Program-made: the position numbers and the translations under genes
The notes under the pieces: model-generated
What the model saw: only the letters and a program-made list of their open reading frames with translations
Told to the model about the DNA's origin: nothing
Database searches by the model: none
Shown here: piece by piece, positions 22,740 to 37,000 of the stretch
How positions within the stretch are numbered: the stretch's first letter is position 1
Layout of the letters: each line of letters begins with the position of its first letter
DNA from: Ampullaceana balthica
Taxonomy: Eukaryota > Mollusca > Gastropoda > Lymnaeidae
Assembly: GCA_944989445.1 (NCBI GenBank)
Contig: CALYLW010000162.1
Span: 915,001-979,000 of the forward strand
Length of the DNA stretch: 64,000 nt
Direction: 5' to 3'

Positions 22740-24946
22740 ACACTTGCGGTGTTCTAAAACAATTGTGTGTATTAATAATTAATAAGCCCCAACCAGTTCT
22801 TTTCTTAGTTCATATTAAAAGGATTTTTAAAAAATTTACAAGAATTAATTTTCATCCTTTTGTTTTAGAACTTATTACACGTACTTCATACAAAAACACA
22901 CAAAACTGGACATGTATTTCATAACACTTTAAATAAGACATTAATCATACATAACGTTTTTTAAAAAAATGTATTTATCACAGTTAATATGAGTACGCAA
23001 TGAGATTTCTTAGAACCTATTGCTACAACAATGGAGGGAAGCATTTGACAACAAAAAAAAAGGATTTTTTTTCTTATAAATAATGTGTACAATAATAAAT
23101 TTTAAAAATATCATAACTCATGTACAACAATTAAACATAAGGTCTTATTTCATAAAATGTGGTGAGACAACAAACATGAAAACAGCTGTGTCTTATCAGA
23201 CCAGTGCTGCCTTATATGAGAGATTCATGGGCCATTGAATTGTTTGTAATGATAGCCTGACACAAACTCTCTAACCACACACACCAATGCAACAACAACA
23301 AAAAAAACCTGTAAAGCAGATTTCACTTAAAAAATGATAAAGAAAGAAAGTTCATTTGGTTATGGCCTATGATTGTGCTACTTAAATTTTGCACTGTGAT
23401 CATAGGAGGTTGTGGGAAGTCATGCAAAAAATTGAATGATTTTCGCAACTCTTTCAATAATTTAATGTGGATTGGCGAGTAATAACCAGCGGACCTGAAG
23501 ACCACCACTTTGACGGATAATGGCTTATTAAAATTTTAAGAATTTATTTTATTATTTCTGTTAGATTTTAGGCACAAAATACAAAATTTAATTTATGCTC
23601 TGAAGTTCATGTCCATGGGGTGATATTTAAAATTGAACATTCTCTCAATAAAATTGTAAATGAGTTTTTGTACAAAAAAACACATGTAGGAAACAATTTA
23701 TAATAATTTCAGTACTTTGTGAGTTATTCATTACAAGACTAATAGACCAACTGGGGTAAATCAGGCTCAAGGTCATCCACCGAAGGAGTACAGATGTCTA
23801 TCCATGTTACTAAGAGACACTAGCCATGCATGAATAAGTAGTGTGGCTAAGCTTTAGAGTCTTGCAAAAATTACAGGCTAACAAAAATTGTTTTTGCACA
23901 TTTATTGTTACTGACAAATGTAATTCACACAGTTGGTATGTTGGATAAATTAATTTGCATGTCTGTTCATCATTTTAAAAATATTTGAAAATTAACTTGC
24001 ATATCATCTCTTAGTGAAGAAACAATTTGCATGAATGCTGCTACTTTTTGCATGGCTAGTCAGAAAAAATTACGCTTACCGCTGACCTTACTAAGTTTAC
24101 GTAGCTTGAAGTAGAAGATGGTATGGTTCTTTATTTGAAATTCAAAACATATGTACAAGTCACATAGAAGACACACTGATCTTTACCAAGTTGCAGTAGA
24201 GGCATTTCTTTTAAAGTTGACAGTATCTTAAGACAAACAACGTTTTTTTTTCTTGATGATATTGTGAGGTGATAAATTAGCAAATGTCAAGATCCATGCG
24301 TTAAATTGATAAGGCACAGGCATTAGCGTTTATGGCTTTTTGTGTAATTCAGTCTCATGTAAGTGTGGATTAGAAATTTAAAAAAAAATAACACAAGCTT
24401 TCCGAGGCCATAAAATAATCATGTAAGGACCAGTGTCAGGAAGGTAAAGTATAATAAGAGCATCACAGTGACTGCCAGTGACTAACATATCGGAGGGCAG
24501 GAATGTAGGTGACAGACCTGTTATTTTATGGTTTCTGAGGTAAATTGAGGCTTACCAGAGATGTAGACGTACAGCACAAATACAACAATATAAACCCGAC
24601 CACATTGATGCAAAAAAAAATAATTGATTTTAAAAAAATGTTCCAAATTTTTAATGTTCTCCAACTTTATACTTATTGACTATTAACATCTGTCAAAGAT
24701 CATTACTTTGACAAGACCTTCTGGACAAAAAAATGATAACTTTATAAAATCCATCTGTGTATTGAACTGCTTTTAAACTTAGAGAGAGCAACTTATTGTT
24801 TCTGGTTGAAATTAGTGTTTGTGTGAGAGAGATGACTAGGTTACAGAAGCATCACAAACAATATTCTTTAACAATGACACAATTGTACAAATACAGATCC
24901 CCCCAAATTCAAAGAAATCTTGCATATTGATATCTCACTATTCTTC

Positions 24947-24981
<35 letters not shown>

Positions 24982-25755
24982 CATTTTAGAGTAAATAATG
25001 CATTTAATTTATGTACGTTTTATATGAATATTTGCATAATAAAAAAATAAATATTAGATTTATGGAATACATTATTTACACCAAAAAAAAACAACTAAAG
25101 TCTAAAAACTAAAAATAAAATGGCAGGTAAAATAAAACACAACCGACTGTGAATAGCAGATATTAAATAATTTACACGGAAGAGTTGCAATTAGGTTTAT
25201 GTTAAATTTAAGAGCTGAATTTCATTTCTTGTTCACATTTTACATGAAAAATTCTGTAAAATTTTTTAAAAAAACATGTAAGATCTGCATTTAAAAATAT
25301 TGAAATATTGTTTAACTCTAAATTCATGTACAAGATAATTAAGATACCTGAGTAAATGGCATCAAGAGGTCAATGTAACATTATAAATGGCTTTTGAATG
25401 GATATTGGAGGACATACACTTTCAGTTTAAGTGCATTGGTTAGTTAAAGCTATTTTCATGATTTTAATGAACATGGTCTAACACCTTTAAAAGCTCAAAA
25501 TTTTTTGACATGTTGACCAGTGATGGTTCATCTTTAGGCATAATTCTATGAATTCACATATGTATTAATGGTAAATTAAATGGTTCTAAATCACCAATTT
25601 AAATTTGATAATCTATCAATCCATTATGTCAACTGTTTTTTTTTCTATCATGAATTTATCTAGAGGGGAATTAACTTGGGTGATGGATCCTGAGAATGTT
25701 CCTATTATGGCAGTAAAGAATATTAGCCATTAATTCCATTGGGTTGTAAAAACTC
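22740..25755. other. AT-rich stretch 3' of AHI1; possible 3' UTR
   Basis: No exon or recognisable transposon. It lies directly 3' of the AHI1 stop on the minus strand, so part is probably its 3' UTR. AATAAA hexamers on the minus strand occur at 24130-24135 and near 23900; which is used cannot be told from sequence. A short TA run occurs at about 24955-24981. Confidence 0.4.
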
Positions 25756-28006
25756 TCAAGCCAGAGATTCATACTCATCTAACAAAGCGTCGATGCTGTC
25801 ATTTAGAGCTTTAACTGGGGCAAGAGGAGGAAGTGATGACTTGCTGTCCCTCCTCGCGGGTAGGTCGAATGTAGTTTTCTTTTTCCTGGATCTGAAGAAC
25901 AAGCATCATGAATTATATGTGAGGATACCTGAAAAACTCAAGGCGGCTACATGGGCTATAAAATCTCTGTAACTGTAAGAGGCCCGGGATAGTAAAGAGT
26001 TCCAAAGTCATAATTTAGAAAACATTGATAATACTACTATCTTTAAACGCAATGTGTGTGTGTGTGTGTGTGTGTGTGGGGGGGGGGTGGAGATAAATAA
26101 GGACAGAAATAGCTTCTTGCAGACACTAGCAAATACTTGTAAAAAAAAAGAGGTAATGAGTTATGCCACAATGACGTAAATTATGTTATCAAATGTCACC
26201 AAAAAGGGTTTCCAAATTGTTCATGTTTTGGGTATGGCCCTACTGATTTGAGCACAAATCTACTATTTAAAATTGAGCCTTTATCTAGTTCACTTGCTAC
26301 TAATACCCTATTTGTTGGCTAAATGTTTGAATATTGAAAAGAATAAATAAGAATGCATGTTTTGTAGATTTGTAGTTTAAAGTAGTGGGCAGTTTTGTAT
26401 TACTCTCACACAATATTGTAATACAAATGAAATGTAGAATCAGCTTGTTTTATTCACTTTTATTTATGCACATATTTACTTTATTCAATTCTATTGAATA
26501 TCAAATTTCATACAAAATTACAATGCAATTTGATAGAAAATCTCATTTCCAACACAACTGTCATATTAACCATGGCAGTGGCCTAAACTTAGCAGTTAAT
26601 TTAATTGGAATTTTTTTCACTTACTAATGCACAGAGGTTGATCAGTGTTGAAAGATGTAGCAAGTGATCAGTTTTGAAAGATGTAGCAAGTGATCAGTGT
26701 TGAAAGATGTAGCAAGTGATCAGTGTTGAAAGATGTAGCAAGTGATCAGTTTTGAAAGATGTAGCAAGTGATCAGTTTTGAAAGATGTAGCAAGTGATCA
26801 GTGTTGAAAGATGTAGCAAGTGATCAGTGTTGAAAGATGTAGCAAGTGATCAGTGTTGAAAGATGTAGCAAGTGATCAGTTTTGAAAGATGTAGAAAGTG
26901 ATCAGTGTTATCTTATCTTATCTGTTTCAGACGCTCCTTCTATACAGAAGATTATTGCGTCCTACGCTTATCTACAGCGTTTAAAGATGTAGAAAGTGAT
27001 CAGTTTTGAAAGATGTAGAATGTGTTCAATATTTTAAAGACTTACTTGGGAGCCTCAGAATCTGATTCTTCGCCACCAGACAAAAACTTGAGTTCTCCAG
27101 ACTTGGTTTTGACTGCTGTGACTGTGCTGCTGGAGCTGATACTGGACGGCTTCCCTCTTTGATGTGTTTCTGGGTCATCTGAAGCGACATATCAGGCAAT
27201 GTTGGTTTATTTGACAACAGGTGCAACTGAATCGCACTTATAGTCTGTCTTGTTTTTGCATCAACCGAGACCAATTTTAATGATATGGTGTCCACAGACT
27301 TTGTTTTTCTACTGAATGTTGAGTTGTACGACACTTTGATTTCACACTGGGTTAATTTGGTTGTGATTGTAACGTTAAAAGCGTTCTTTTTTTCTTCATT
27401 TTCTGGTTTTTCAAATTAAGCTTTTAAAAAAAAATATATTTTCCCTTATGGTCCTTATAAAATTATCTCAGCTAGCATACACTATAAGTCTTACATCAGT
27501 GAATACAAAAATACAATTTTTGCAAGGCTCAATTTAGCTTTCAATGAACACTGAAGATTAACAGAAACAGCTTGGAGATTGATAATTAAATCGCTACAAA
27601 AACTAGTTTTTTTCCCTTTAGTCCAAAGAATCAAGTAAATGATCTATAAAAGCATATGGCTTGAAAGAGATAACTTTTTGAAAATGTGAAATAAAACTTA
27701 TTCAATTGTGTCTTAGTTTGTTATATTAAATAAAAAAAGAAACAATGCCGTTAAAAACTAAATTAAATTTGATTTTCATTGTCAGACCCAGATAAATAAG
27801 TGGGTTTTTTTTTAGACTACGGTTTCTTAGCTGGAGCACGTACCATCTTCTGTGACATAATTGGATGGGAAGAATCCTTGCTGACCATCCTGTAGCTCTC
27901 CCATCCACCAGTTCTCATTGTCCTTGAACAAAACTGTGATAACGTCCCCTTTATACAAGCTCAATTCATCTGACCGCTGGGCTCTGTAATCATAGATGGC
28001 AACAAC
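25756..28006 (-). CDS. AHI1: AHI1 exons 30-32: SH3 domain and C-terminal tail
   Basis: Exons 28006-27844, 27178-27046 and 25891-25756 (stop TGA at 25756-25758). The SH3 hallmarks are [19 protein letters not shown] (ALYDY motif), ENWWMGEL and [10 protein letters not shown]3 domains bind proline-rich ligands. The tail reads [17 protein letters not shown]..., [36 protein letters not shown] and [17 protein letters not shown]. Two in-frame stops would follow if introns were read (TAA at 27827 and at 27042), but strong donors (G|GTACGT, AA|GTAAGT) and phase-perfect downstream exons argue for splicing past both. Confidence 0.92.
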
Positions 28007-31000
28007 CTGTGGACGCAAATACACAAGTGTGGTCAACAGTTCACTGCTCTAGACATATTCATCACAGATAACTCATCTTAGTGTGTTGAATTTTGAGAAA
28101 AGCAAACAGTTTATTATTAGTTTTGTTTTGGTAAAAGCTTTGAGGTTGTGTCTTCTACAGAAAACCATCCTATCTATCAGACAGTGAATGTCATTTAGTT
28201 GTCATTATTCATAATAAGTTTCTGCTAACAAACATTAGCAGCAGACAGTGGTCCCCTGTTTCAAAAAGTAAATAACTACAAGTAAAGTCCCATCTTACCT
28301 GTCTGTTCTTTGTTGTTTTACCAACTGGGGCCTCAAATGAGAATTGCGGTTTACCAAGTGACTGGAAAATGGAAAATATAATCAGTGTCATGGCTGTTCA
28401 CTTCATTTAAGTGCAAATTGTATTCAAAGGAATCTGTTTTCAGCGCTTTTTGTCTGTTTTCAGCGCTTTTTGTCTGTTTTCAGCGCTTTGTAACTAATCA
28501 CATGAACTTCTTGCAGCTAATTTGGAAAAATGACACCTTTAACTAATAACAGAGATATAATTTATTAAAAACTGTGCGATTACTGACCCAAAGCACAGTG
28601 AAAAATTTTCCATAATCAATATACTTCTCTGAATTACCACACAAAAAAAAGGAAACTTTATAACAAAAGAAGAAAAAAAACCCCCATTAAAATGAGTAAT
28701 TGCAGGTGACAATATCCTAAAATTACTGGAACAGATATGTCAACCTAGAAACTTGCTCCACACAGGAGAGCACCAACAGAAGAGGTGGTGTGCACAGCAA
28801 GTAGAGTTTGCGGTGTGCACAACAAGTAGACTAGCAAACAAGTCTGTACTGGGACTAGGGTAACAAACAAGTCTGTACTGGGACTAGGGTAACAAACAAG
28901 TCTGTACTGGGACTAGGGTAACAAACAAGTCTGTACTGGGACTAGGGTAACAAACAAGTCTGTACTGGGACTAGGGTAACAAACAAGTCTGTACTGGGAC
29001 TAGGGTAACAAACAAGTCTGTACTGGGACTAGGGTAACAAACAAGTCTGTACTGGGACTAGGGTAACAAACAAGTTTCCACATTAATCAAACTTGAGGTT
29101 TTCCTGCTTTATGGTCAAGCTGCCTTTGTTTATTATTGGTGTTCTCATGTGACTGCTGCCATCTTTTAAAACCCTTACAGGCATTTCTCATTAATCAAGT
29201 GTGCAATATTATTTCCTGAAGAAGCTGACTCCACACAAACTTACAGTGCTCAGGAAGCTCTGTGACAGCTAATTTGTTTGTTTCAAGACACTAAAACGTT
29301 CAGTAAACGATGTCTTTCTTTGTGTGTGCTCCAATGACACATTTGTAACATCATACTATTCAGGCCTTCAAAACTGAACTCTAGACACATATTTTCAAAC
29401 TACACTTTCAGGACTGACAACTTTACCTTTTTTTTTAAAAACTGATAAATATAGTTAATGTGTACCATCCATGGCTTGACATGTCATTATGTGTTTTTTT
29501 TTCCCACTTACAAAATGTTTTGTAATGTATGTATATTTTGTTTCAGTTTTTTATGTGAAGCATGGTACACCAATAAAAAATTTCCCAGTTTATTAATATC
29601 ATTATTATTTTAGTGTTCTTATTTAACTTCTTGCAAAAGCTAGTTCCTTATACACTTACAGTACTGAGAGAGATGTGTGGCGGACGTCCATAGAATGTAG
29701 GGCTAGAGCTCCTGGCACCATGTCTTCCCACTGAAAACATGTAGGAATTAGATTGAGTCTTCTTTGCAGAACTGATCCCTGTGACGTACAACAACATACA
29801 ACAACAAACAAAAACATACAACAACAAACAACAAGATACAACAACAAACAAAAACAAACAAAAACATACAACAACAACATACAACCACAAACAACAACAT
29901 ACAGCAACAAACAACAATATACAACAACAAACAACAACATACAATAACAAACAACCACAAACAACAACAAACAACACTAAACAACAACAACATACAAAAA
30001 CATACAACAACCAACCATAACATACAACAACAAACATTCAACAAAAACAACAACATACAACAACATACAATAACAAATAACAACATACAACAACATGCAA
30101 CAACAAAAACAACATACAACAAACAACAACATACAACCACAAACAACAACATACAACAAAATAAAAAACAAACAACATGCAACAACAAAAAAACAACATA
30201 CAACCACAAACAACACCATACAACAACAACAACAACATTAAACAATAATATACAACAACATACAACAATAAACAACAACATACAACAAAAAACTACATGC
30301 AACAACATACAACAACAAACAACATACGCAACGGCAGTCAGTAAATGACTTACCCTCTGAAAATCCTGGCCTCCAATCTCCTCCAACCTCTCGCATGTAG
30401 CCCCTCTGAGCTGTGATCTGGGAGGACAGTTTGGTACCTGAGCCAGCAGGTGCATGAGGTGACAAGACACCAGGTGGAACCGACTAATGCAAAAAGGTAG
30501 TGGTATAAATTCACATGATTTTGAAAATGGATCAAGTAACAATTAGAATGAGAAAATTGGTCATAAGCCTTCAACATGGTGACTGAAGTCCTAATTTACA
30601 TACTCCCTTAAAAATAACAGAGTGTGTACAGGACTGAGATTGCAGTGCAATGATAAAAATCTTAAAAGTTAAATTTTTTAAACAATTGAAATTTAACAAA
30701 TTCCATGAAAATAAAATTTGCTTAAAAAAATATTAAAATAGCATCGGATTCTTCTATAGCTCTAAATGAATTATGTTGATGTTTGTTATTACATTGTACA
30801 TATTGATTTTCAGCACATAAAAATACAAATTTTATAAAGCTGGTAATTATTAATTTAATTTTAATAATTAACTTTTACAAAATTAACAATTAATTGTTCA
30901 ATATTGATTAAACAAAAAACAAAACAAAAAAAAAGACATCTGCAATTTCAGAAATGGTCATGTATATTCTTTATTTAACACAATATAACTGTTTTTTCTT

Positions 31001-34000
31001 GATCAAATGTCATCGGATAACCAACTACGCAAAAACACCATCATATTAATAACAGTACTTTGTTTGAGTGATGAACGTTTCTTATTGACTATTTACCCAG
31101 AGTAGTTAAATAAACGCTCACACAGAACAGTGGTAGCTGTGGTATGTTCAGAAATTTGAGCAATCGTTAACCAAAAATTCAATACCGCAGTCCTAATTTT
31201 TAACCAAGACAGCATTTTACAATAAGAATAATTTCAACATAGTAAATCTCAATGGTTACATGACATTTTTTTATTGTTGCCATTACAGTATAGAAATTAA
31301 TGAACTAAATAAAATCAAATCTTTGAATTTCAAATGTATATTGCAAACATGGTAAGAACCAGTGGCGTAGCTAGAACTTTTGCCGCCCGGGGCGGTCTCC
31401 AATTTACCGCCCTTTTTGGGGTCGTCCATAAATGACGTCACTCACCTGGGGGGTGACTAAAATTCCACTAAAATATATGATTACCGATAATTTATTTAAT
31501 GACATTTTACATGGGTTCACGCGTGTTACGATATTAGAGTGCAGCCTTACACTAAAAAAATATTTAAATGACCAAAAAAAAATGATTTGAGACATGCTCA
31601 TTTTCAAATAGAAAATACGGCTTTTATTGAGGGGGTGGGGGGTTGTGATGATGTGTGACGAGGGGGGGGGAGAGGTGAAATATAAGCCAAAATCGCGTGA
31701 TGTCATTTTTGACAGCCCCTTAAGACAATTATATGATGTTGTTTTTTAAAAATAAATTAATAAACATGAATAAATACATGTACCGGTAATTGTAATTCAA
31801 ACGAAGTAAAGGTGGGGAACATTTTTACCATTGCATGCCCTATTTATGTAAGCAGTAATAAAAGAGGCCGCATAAGATGATATACTTATAAAAACACATT
31901 TATAAAAATACAAGATACTTTTTTAAAGGCCACAAGTTATTGAGGTCGCAGTCCCGTCACAAAACAATGAGACAAAACATATTCCAAATTTACAACCAAA
32001 AACATTACCAATTAATTTGCTTTTATTTTTTATTTATAAATATATGATATTTTTATAAACGAAGAAATTGTATACATTAGTATGTAAACATATTTATACA
32101 TTTACCTTCCTAACTTTCATATTAGAAAGATCGTGTATTATGCTATCAAAAGTTTAATTTTTTTGTAATATTTTGTTATATGGACAATATTGCAAGATTT
32201 TGTAGTCTTAAATCACTTATTGTGGAACGAAGATAATTTTTATCAACTTCAGATTGGAGAAGCTCCAATACACTGATAACAATTGTTGAAAAACTTCTTA
32301 GCAAAATTATAATGTTGGATATATACTTTTCCAATTTATACTGTTGAATATATTTTAATAGATCCAGGGGTCCTTTTGCCCCGTTTTTCTAACATAATGC
32401 CTCTTCTTGTTGGTACAGCCAGGGCTGGTCTTAGCAAACTGCAACCTATGCGGCCGCACTGGGCCCCGCGCTTTCATAGGCCCCACCTATATTAATTTTC
32501 ACTTATTATCCTTATTAATACCTAATCCCTAGCCAAACTGGGTCCCGCGCAATCCTTTTCGCATACTAAGCCGTATAGGGCCCCGCAATTGATAAGACCG
32601 GCCCTGTGTACAGCCATAAAAACCTGGAACCATTTTCTTTCAATATTAAACTGTTCTTTGTCAATGTCGATAAAGAAATTTATTTGATGTTCAAATTCTT
32701 CATTTAGTAGGTTACGTGTTATTATACAGGAATATTTTCTTGCAAGGACATGCAACTCATCAACGCGTTCTTTTATTTTCTTTTATAATTACATCCATGG
32801 ATAAATATATTTATCATTGTACATATTGTTCTAGATATAGAACCACGTCTTCTGAATATACCCCACTCATATTTTTCTCCATGAAATGGGTTTGCATAAA
32901 TTTTTAAAAAAAGACGGGTTCTCATAAATTGAGCTATCATAGAAAAGAAAAAGATTGCATTGATCTGAGTAAGATTCCAGCATCTGATCTCGTTTCACCA
33001 GTTACTTCTTCAGATGTCATTTTTCCAAGATGCTTGAAATTATAAAAGTATGTCTTTTTTGAAATTATGTATGCTATTGTTGTTTATTAATGGAGAAATT
33101 TGAAAATTTTCATGTTTTTGCAATAAATCTTATTAACTTTCCATAAAATAGACGAATTCAAATTATTTAAACATTACATTAATTAGATAGGTGTACAATT
33201 TTTAATGAATAACCGTATTTAAAATTTAAAAAACACAAATTATGTGTGCTACTTTAATGCAATAAAAACAAAATAAATTTATTTTTTAGTAAGTTACCTT
33301 ACAATAATTTTTTGAAAACTGAAGCAGTAATTTAAATTACTACTTGCAAGATAAACACAATGAACCACCATGCCATGAAGGTACTTTTTAGCGCATCATT
33401 CTGCGCATTTCGAAATTCCACGCAAAAACTGTCGTGGCGATATTAATAAATAGTTAATAGCACATATTATTCGGCCCAGAGGGGGGTGTTTTCTTTGTTT
33501 GATTTTTTTGTGTGTAGTTTTCTTATAAAAGCGCCATCTATGACGTATACCGCTTAATTTTCCAAACAAATTGATACCTTTTTTGGGCGATTTTAAGTTT
33601 TTGAAGGGGTTTGCGTTTGTTATAACAACCACTATGTAATCAAACAAATGTTGGGCGAATCCGTTACTTAAGGCTCGAAATTTAGTATATTTTTGTTTCA
33701 CCTTGGTTTTCCCCCTTCAAAATAAAAAGGGCGGTTGTCGGAAATGGCTTTACTTTTCAAATGCCCTCAAATGCCGCCCCAAAAATGTGTGCCGCCAGGG
33801 GCGGACCGCCCCACCGCCCCTCCCCCAGCTACGACACTGGTAAGAACTGATAACCTAAAAACATCCTCACTGGAGATAAACTCAATAAAAGTTCCTGTGA
33901 ATTTTACAAAATTTTAATTTATAATTACGGCTTATTTTTAATTTATTAAAGCAGTGAAAATTCACAGCCAAAGTCCCAGTGGAACAAGAAAGCCCAAACA

Positions 34001-37000
34001 GAAAGTGGAGAGGGATAGGTAATACCACGAGGAAGCCCATGGCAAATATAACATTACAAGCACAGATATCAATTCAGATCTAATGGATAATGAAGTCTGA
34101 AAAGATATCAATTCAGATCTAATGGATAAGGAAGTCTGAAAAGATATCAATTCAGATCTAATGGATAAGGAAGTCTGAAAAGATATCAATTCAGATCTAA
34201 TGGATAAAGAAGTCTGAAATACATGGAGGAGGTGTCAAAAAATATTTTTAAAAGACTTGGAAAGAATTAGAGAGCAAAGCTGGGGACCAGAAGGCTTGGA
34301 ATTAAATTATTAATGGCCTATGTTTCGCCGCTAAGAGTTGAAAAGGTAAAGGGAGGAGAAGAAGAAAACAAGGGAATTCGGAAACGATTTTTGAAAAATA
34401 GCTGGTTGCCTCAATAAATCCACAAATTTGAACGGTCACAATTTCAAAGAACGCAAAGACTGTTATGAGACACAGAGCTCTAGGACTTACTGATGACCGT
34501 GGGGTCAGGGAATAGTTTGCACTCTGCTGCATTCTCCATGAGGACTGTACACCTGATCTACCTATAGTGTCCATGCGAGGACTAAGCAGGGCCTCAGGTA
34601 CAACCATACCAGGCATCTGGCTCATTTGCATCTGAGCGGACAAATACAAAATTTAAACATTTAATTATAAGATATTCCCAAAATCAGTATACTTAAGAGT
34701 CATGTAATTGTATGGATAAAGGTTAGAGTGTATTCATTGACAATATTGAATGATTTGCTATATTAATCCCGCTTGGCTTACCGACATGAAAATAAGCCTT
34801 GGAAAATCAAAATGATAAAATTCCGTGTGAATTTAAAAGTTAAATAAAATTCTGTAAGTTAAAACATTTTTTAATGAACCAAATCAATTGAAGATTTAAA
34901 CAAAATTTATTTACACATTCATTTTTAGCACCCATTCAGATGATCTATTCAAGACATTTAACAATTAGGTTCAAATGTGTAAAAAATACATATCACTATT
35001 TTACAAGCCTGAAAAAAATTCTCTCATTGTACTAAAAGTAAAAGAATAAGACTTTGACTGCTCTAATACCGTTGCTGTTTCCAGTTTTTTCATGACTCTG
35101 TGGTATCTGGCCTTCTCAAGAGTTTCAAATTCTTCTTTTGACATGACTTTAGATCTAGCTGACTGGAGCTCCATGTCTTTTAAGGCACTGTTCAATAGAG
35201 GCCAAGTGCCAGGTAATGTATAAGGAACAAGAGATTTTTCATCAGATCTACAAGGATGTTTTCTTCTCAATTTTGGTCTTTTAAAATTCTTTTAATAGAA
35301 TTCTTCAAATAAAAACTAACCCCCCCAAAATTATATTGCAATAAAGGGCTGCAATTAAAATTATTTAAATTATTAATCTAAAACGGTTCATAAAGTTCTA
35401 TAATTCTATCACCATATTTGTTTAAACTCCTACACTGTAACTTTTAAAACATATTTATACACTGATTAGAAAATGAATTGTAATACTTTCTTAAATTACT
35501 CCACAAATACTGGAAAGAATGTTTTTGTTTTTTTTACCTTGATCTTGCAGTCTCCAGGTTCTCTATATCTGTTGTCTCCAGTGGAGACATGGGGCGGGGT
35601 GAGTTGGCATCAGCCTGGGCGACTGTGAGAGAAATAAGTGCAAAAACAAACTGCTTTTTCCTAAGTATGTATAACAGCTTTGATGATTAGGCTAGTTGCC
35701 CATTTGCACAGTGAAACGCTTTTCAATAAAAAAAAACGTGAACAAAACAAGCTATTCACTTTAGTTATGGCTCAGATAAAATATATTGTGCTGCCCAATT
35801 AGCAAGATACTTACTGAATGGGTCATATTTATATACATAAATTGGATGGTTGTCCCCTAGGGAGCAGATGGCCAGCATGTGGTCCCTGGGATGGTAGTGG
35901 ACATCAGTAACTGGCATTTGGTAATTTAACTGAGTATACACAGCTACCTGGTCACCTGTGAGATAAACAAGTTATTACCCAATGACTTTCATTGTGTGAC
36001 ATTTAATATATATGACATACATTTTGTGACATTCACTATATATGACATACATTTTGTGACATTCACTATATATGACATACATTTTGTGACATTCACTATA
36101 TATGACATACATTTTGTGACATTCACTATATATGACATACATTTTGTGACATTCACTATATATGACTTTCATTTTGTGACATTCACTATATATGACTTTT
36201 ATTGTGTGACATTTACTATCTATGACTTACATTTTGTGACATTTACTATCTATGACTTACATTGTGTGATATTTACTATCTATGACTTACATTGTGTGAC
36301 ATTTACTATCTATGACTTATATTGTGTGACATTTACTATCTATGACTTACATTGTGTGACATTTACTATCTATGACTTATATTGTGTGACATTTACTATC
36401 TATGACTTACATTGTGTGACATTTACTATCTATGACTTACATTGTGTGACATTTACTATCTATGACTTACATTGTGTGACATTTACTATCTATGACTTAC
36501 ATTGTGTGACATTTACTATATATGACTTTTCATTGTGTGACATTTACTATCTATGACTTACATTTTGTGACATTCACTATATATGACTTTTATTGTGTGA
36601 CATTTACTATCTATGACTTAACTTGTGTGACATTTACTATCTATGACTTTCATTGTGTGACATTTGCTATCTAAAATAAACACTGTCAACTGACCCCCTC
36701 CCCCCAAAATCCTTCTTAAGATTCTTCTAATGCAGTGATGCTGCCTTTTCTTTCCTAGGTAAACAATGACCTGTATCCGTGTTCCAGGCATAGACTTTGC
36801 CATCTTCACTCCCAGAGAAGACAAAACTCCCACAGGGTGTTATAGTGCTACATATCTTTTCCTTCAGATTCTCAGCACCAAAATATTTCTGCATCACCCG
36901 CTGGCTGCAACAAGACACAAATAAAGAAGTTTATTCCTGGATCTAAGTTTTATATTCTAATTCACCACAATAATTAATGAACCTGGTTGCCAAATGGCAT

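Larger units (their letters stand above)
31360..33839. mobile_element. hAT transposon insertion (2.48 kb) in AHI1 intron 26
   Basis: Starts CAGTGGCGTAGCTAGAAC and ends CCAGCTACGACACTG. It is flanked by perfect GTAAGAAC at 31352-31359 and 33840-33847, the 8-bp duplication expected of hAT. G/C-rich subterminal blocks (GCCGCCCGGGGCGG and GGGGCGGACCGCCCC) are inverted. Inside are a transposase C-terminal remnant (32176-32345), a TIR MITE (31418-31720) and another hAT-type MITE (32420-32606). It is defective but a clear intronic insertion. Confidence 0.92.

Noticed and set aside
27827..27844. AHI1 ending directly after SH3 with residues TCSS and stop
   Set aside because: A consensus donor GGTACGT precedes this stop, and two downstream exons join in perfect phase with conserved-looking acidic tail sequence; kept only as a possible retained-intron isoform.
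29748..30542. 264-codon minus-strand open frame rich in Val, Cys and Leu
   Set aside because: It is AHI1 exon 27 in the wrong frame followed by the ACAACA-repeat intron; stop-free composition alone explains it.
35996..36556. 186-codon plus-strand frame with FTIYD repeats
   Set aside because: 30-bp intron satellite, period a multiple of 3; no start context, no domain, opposite strand to AHI1.
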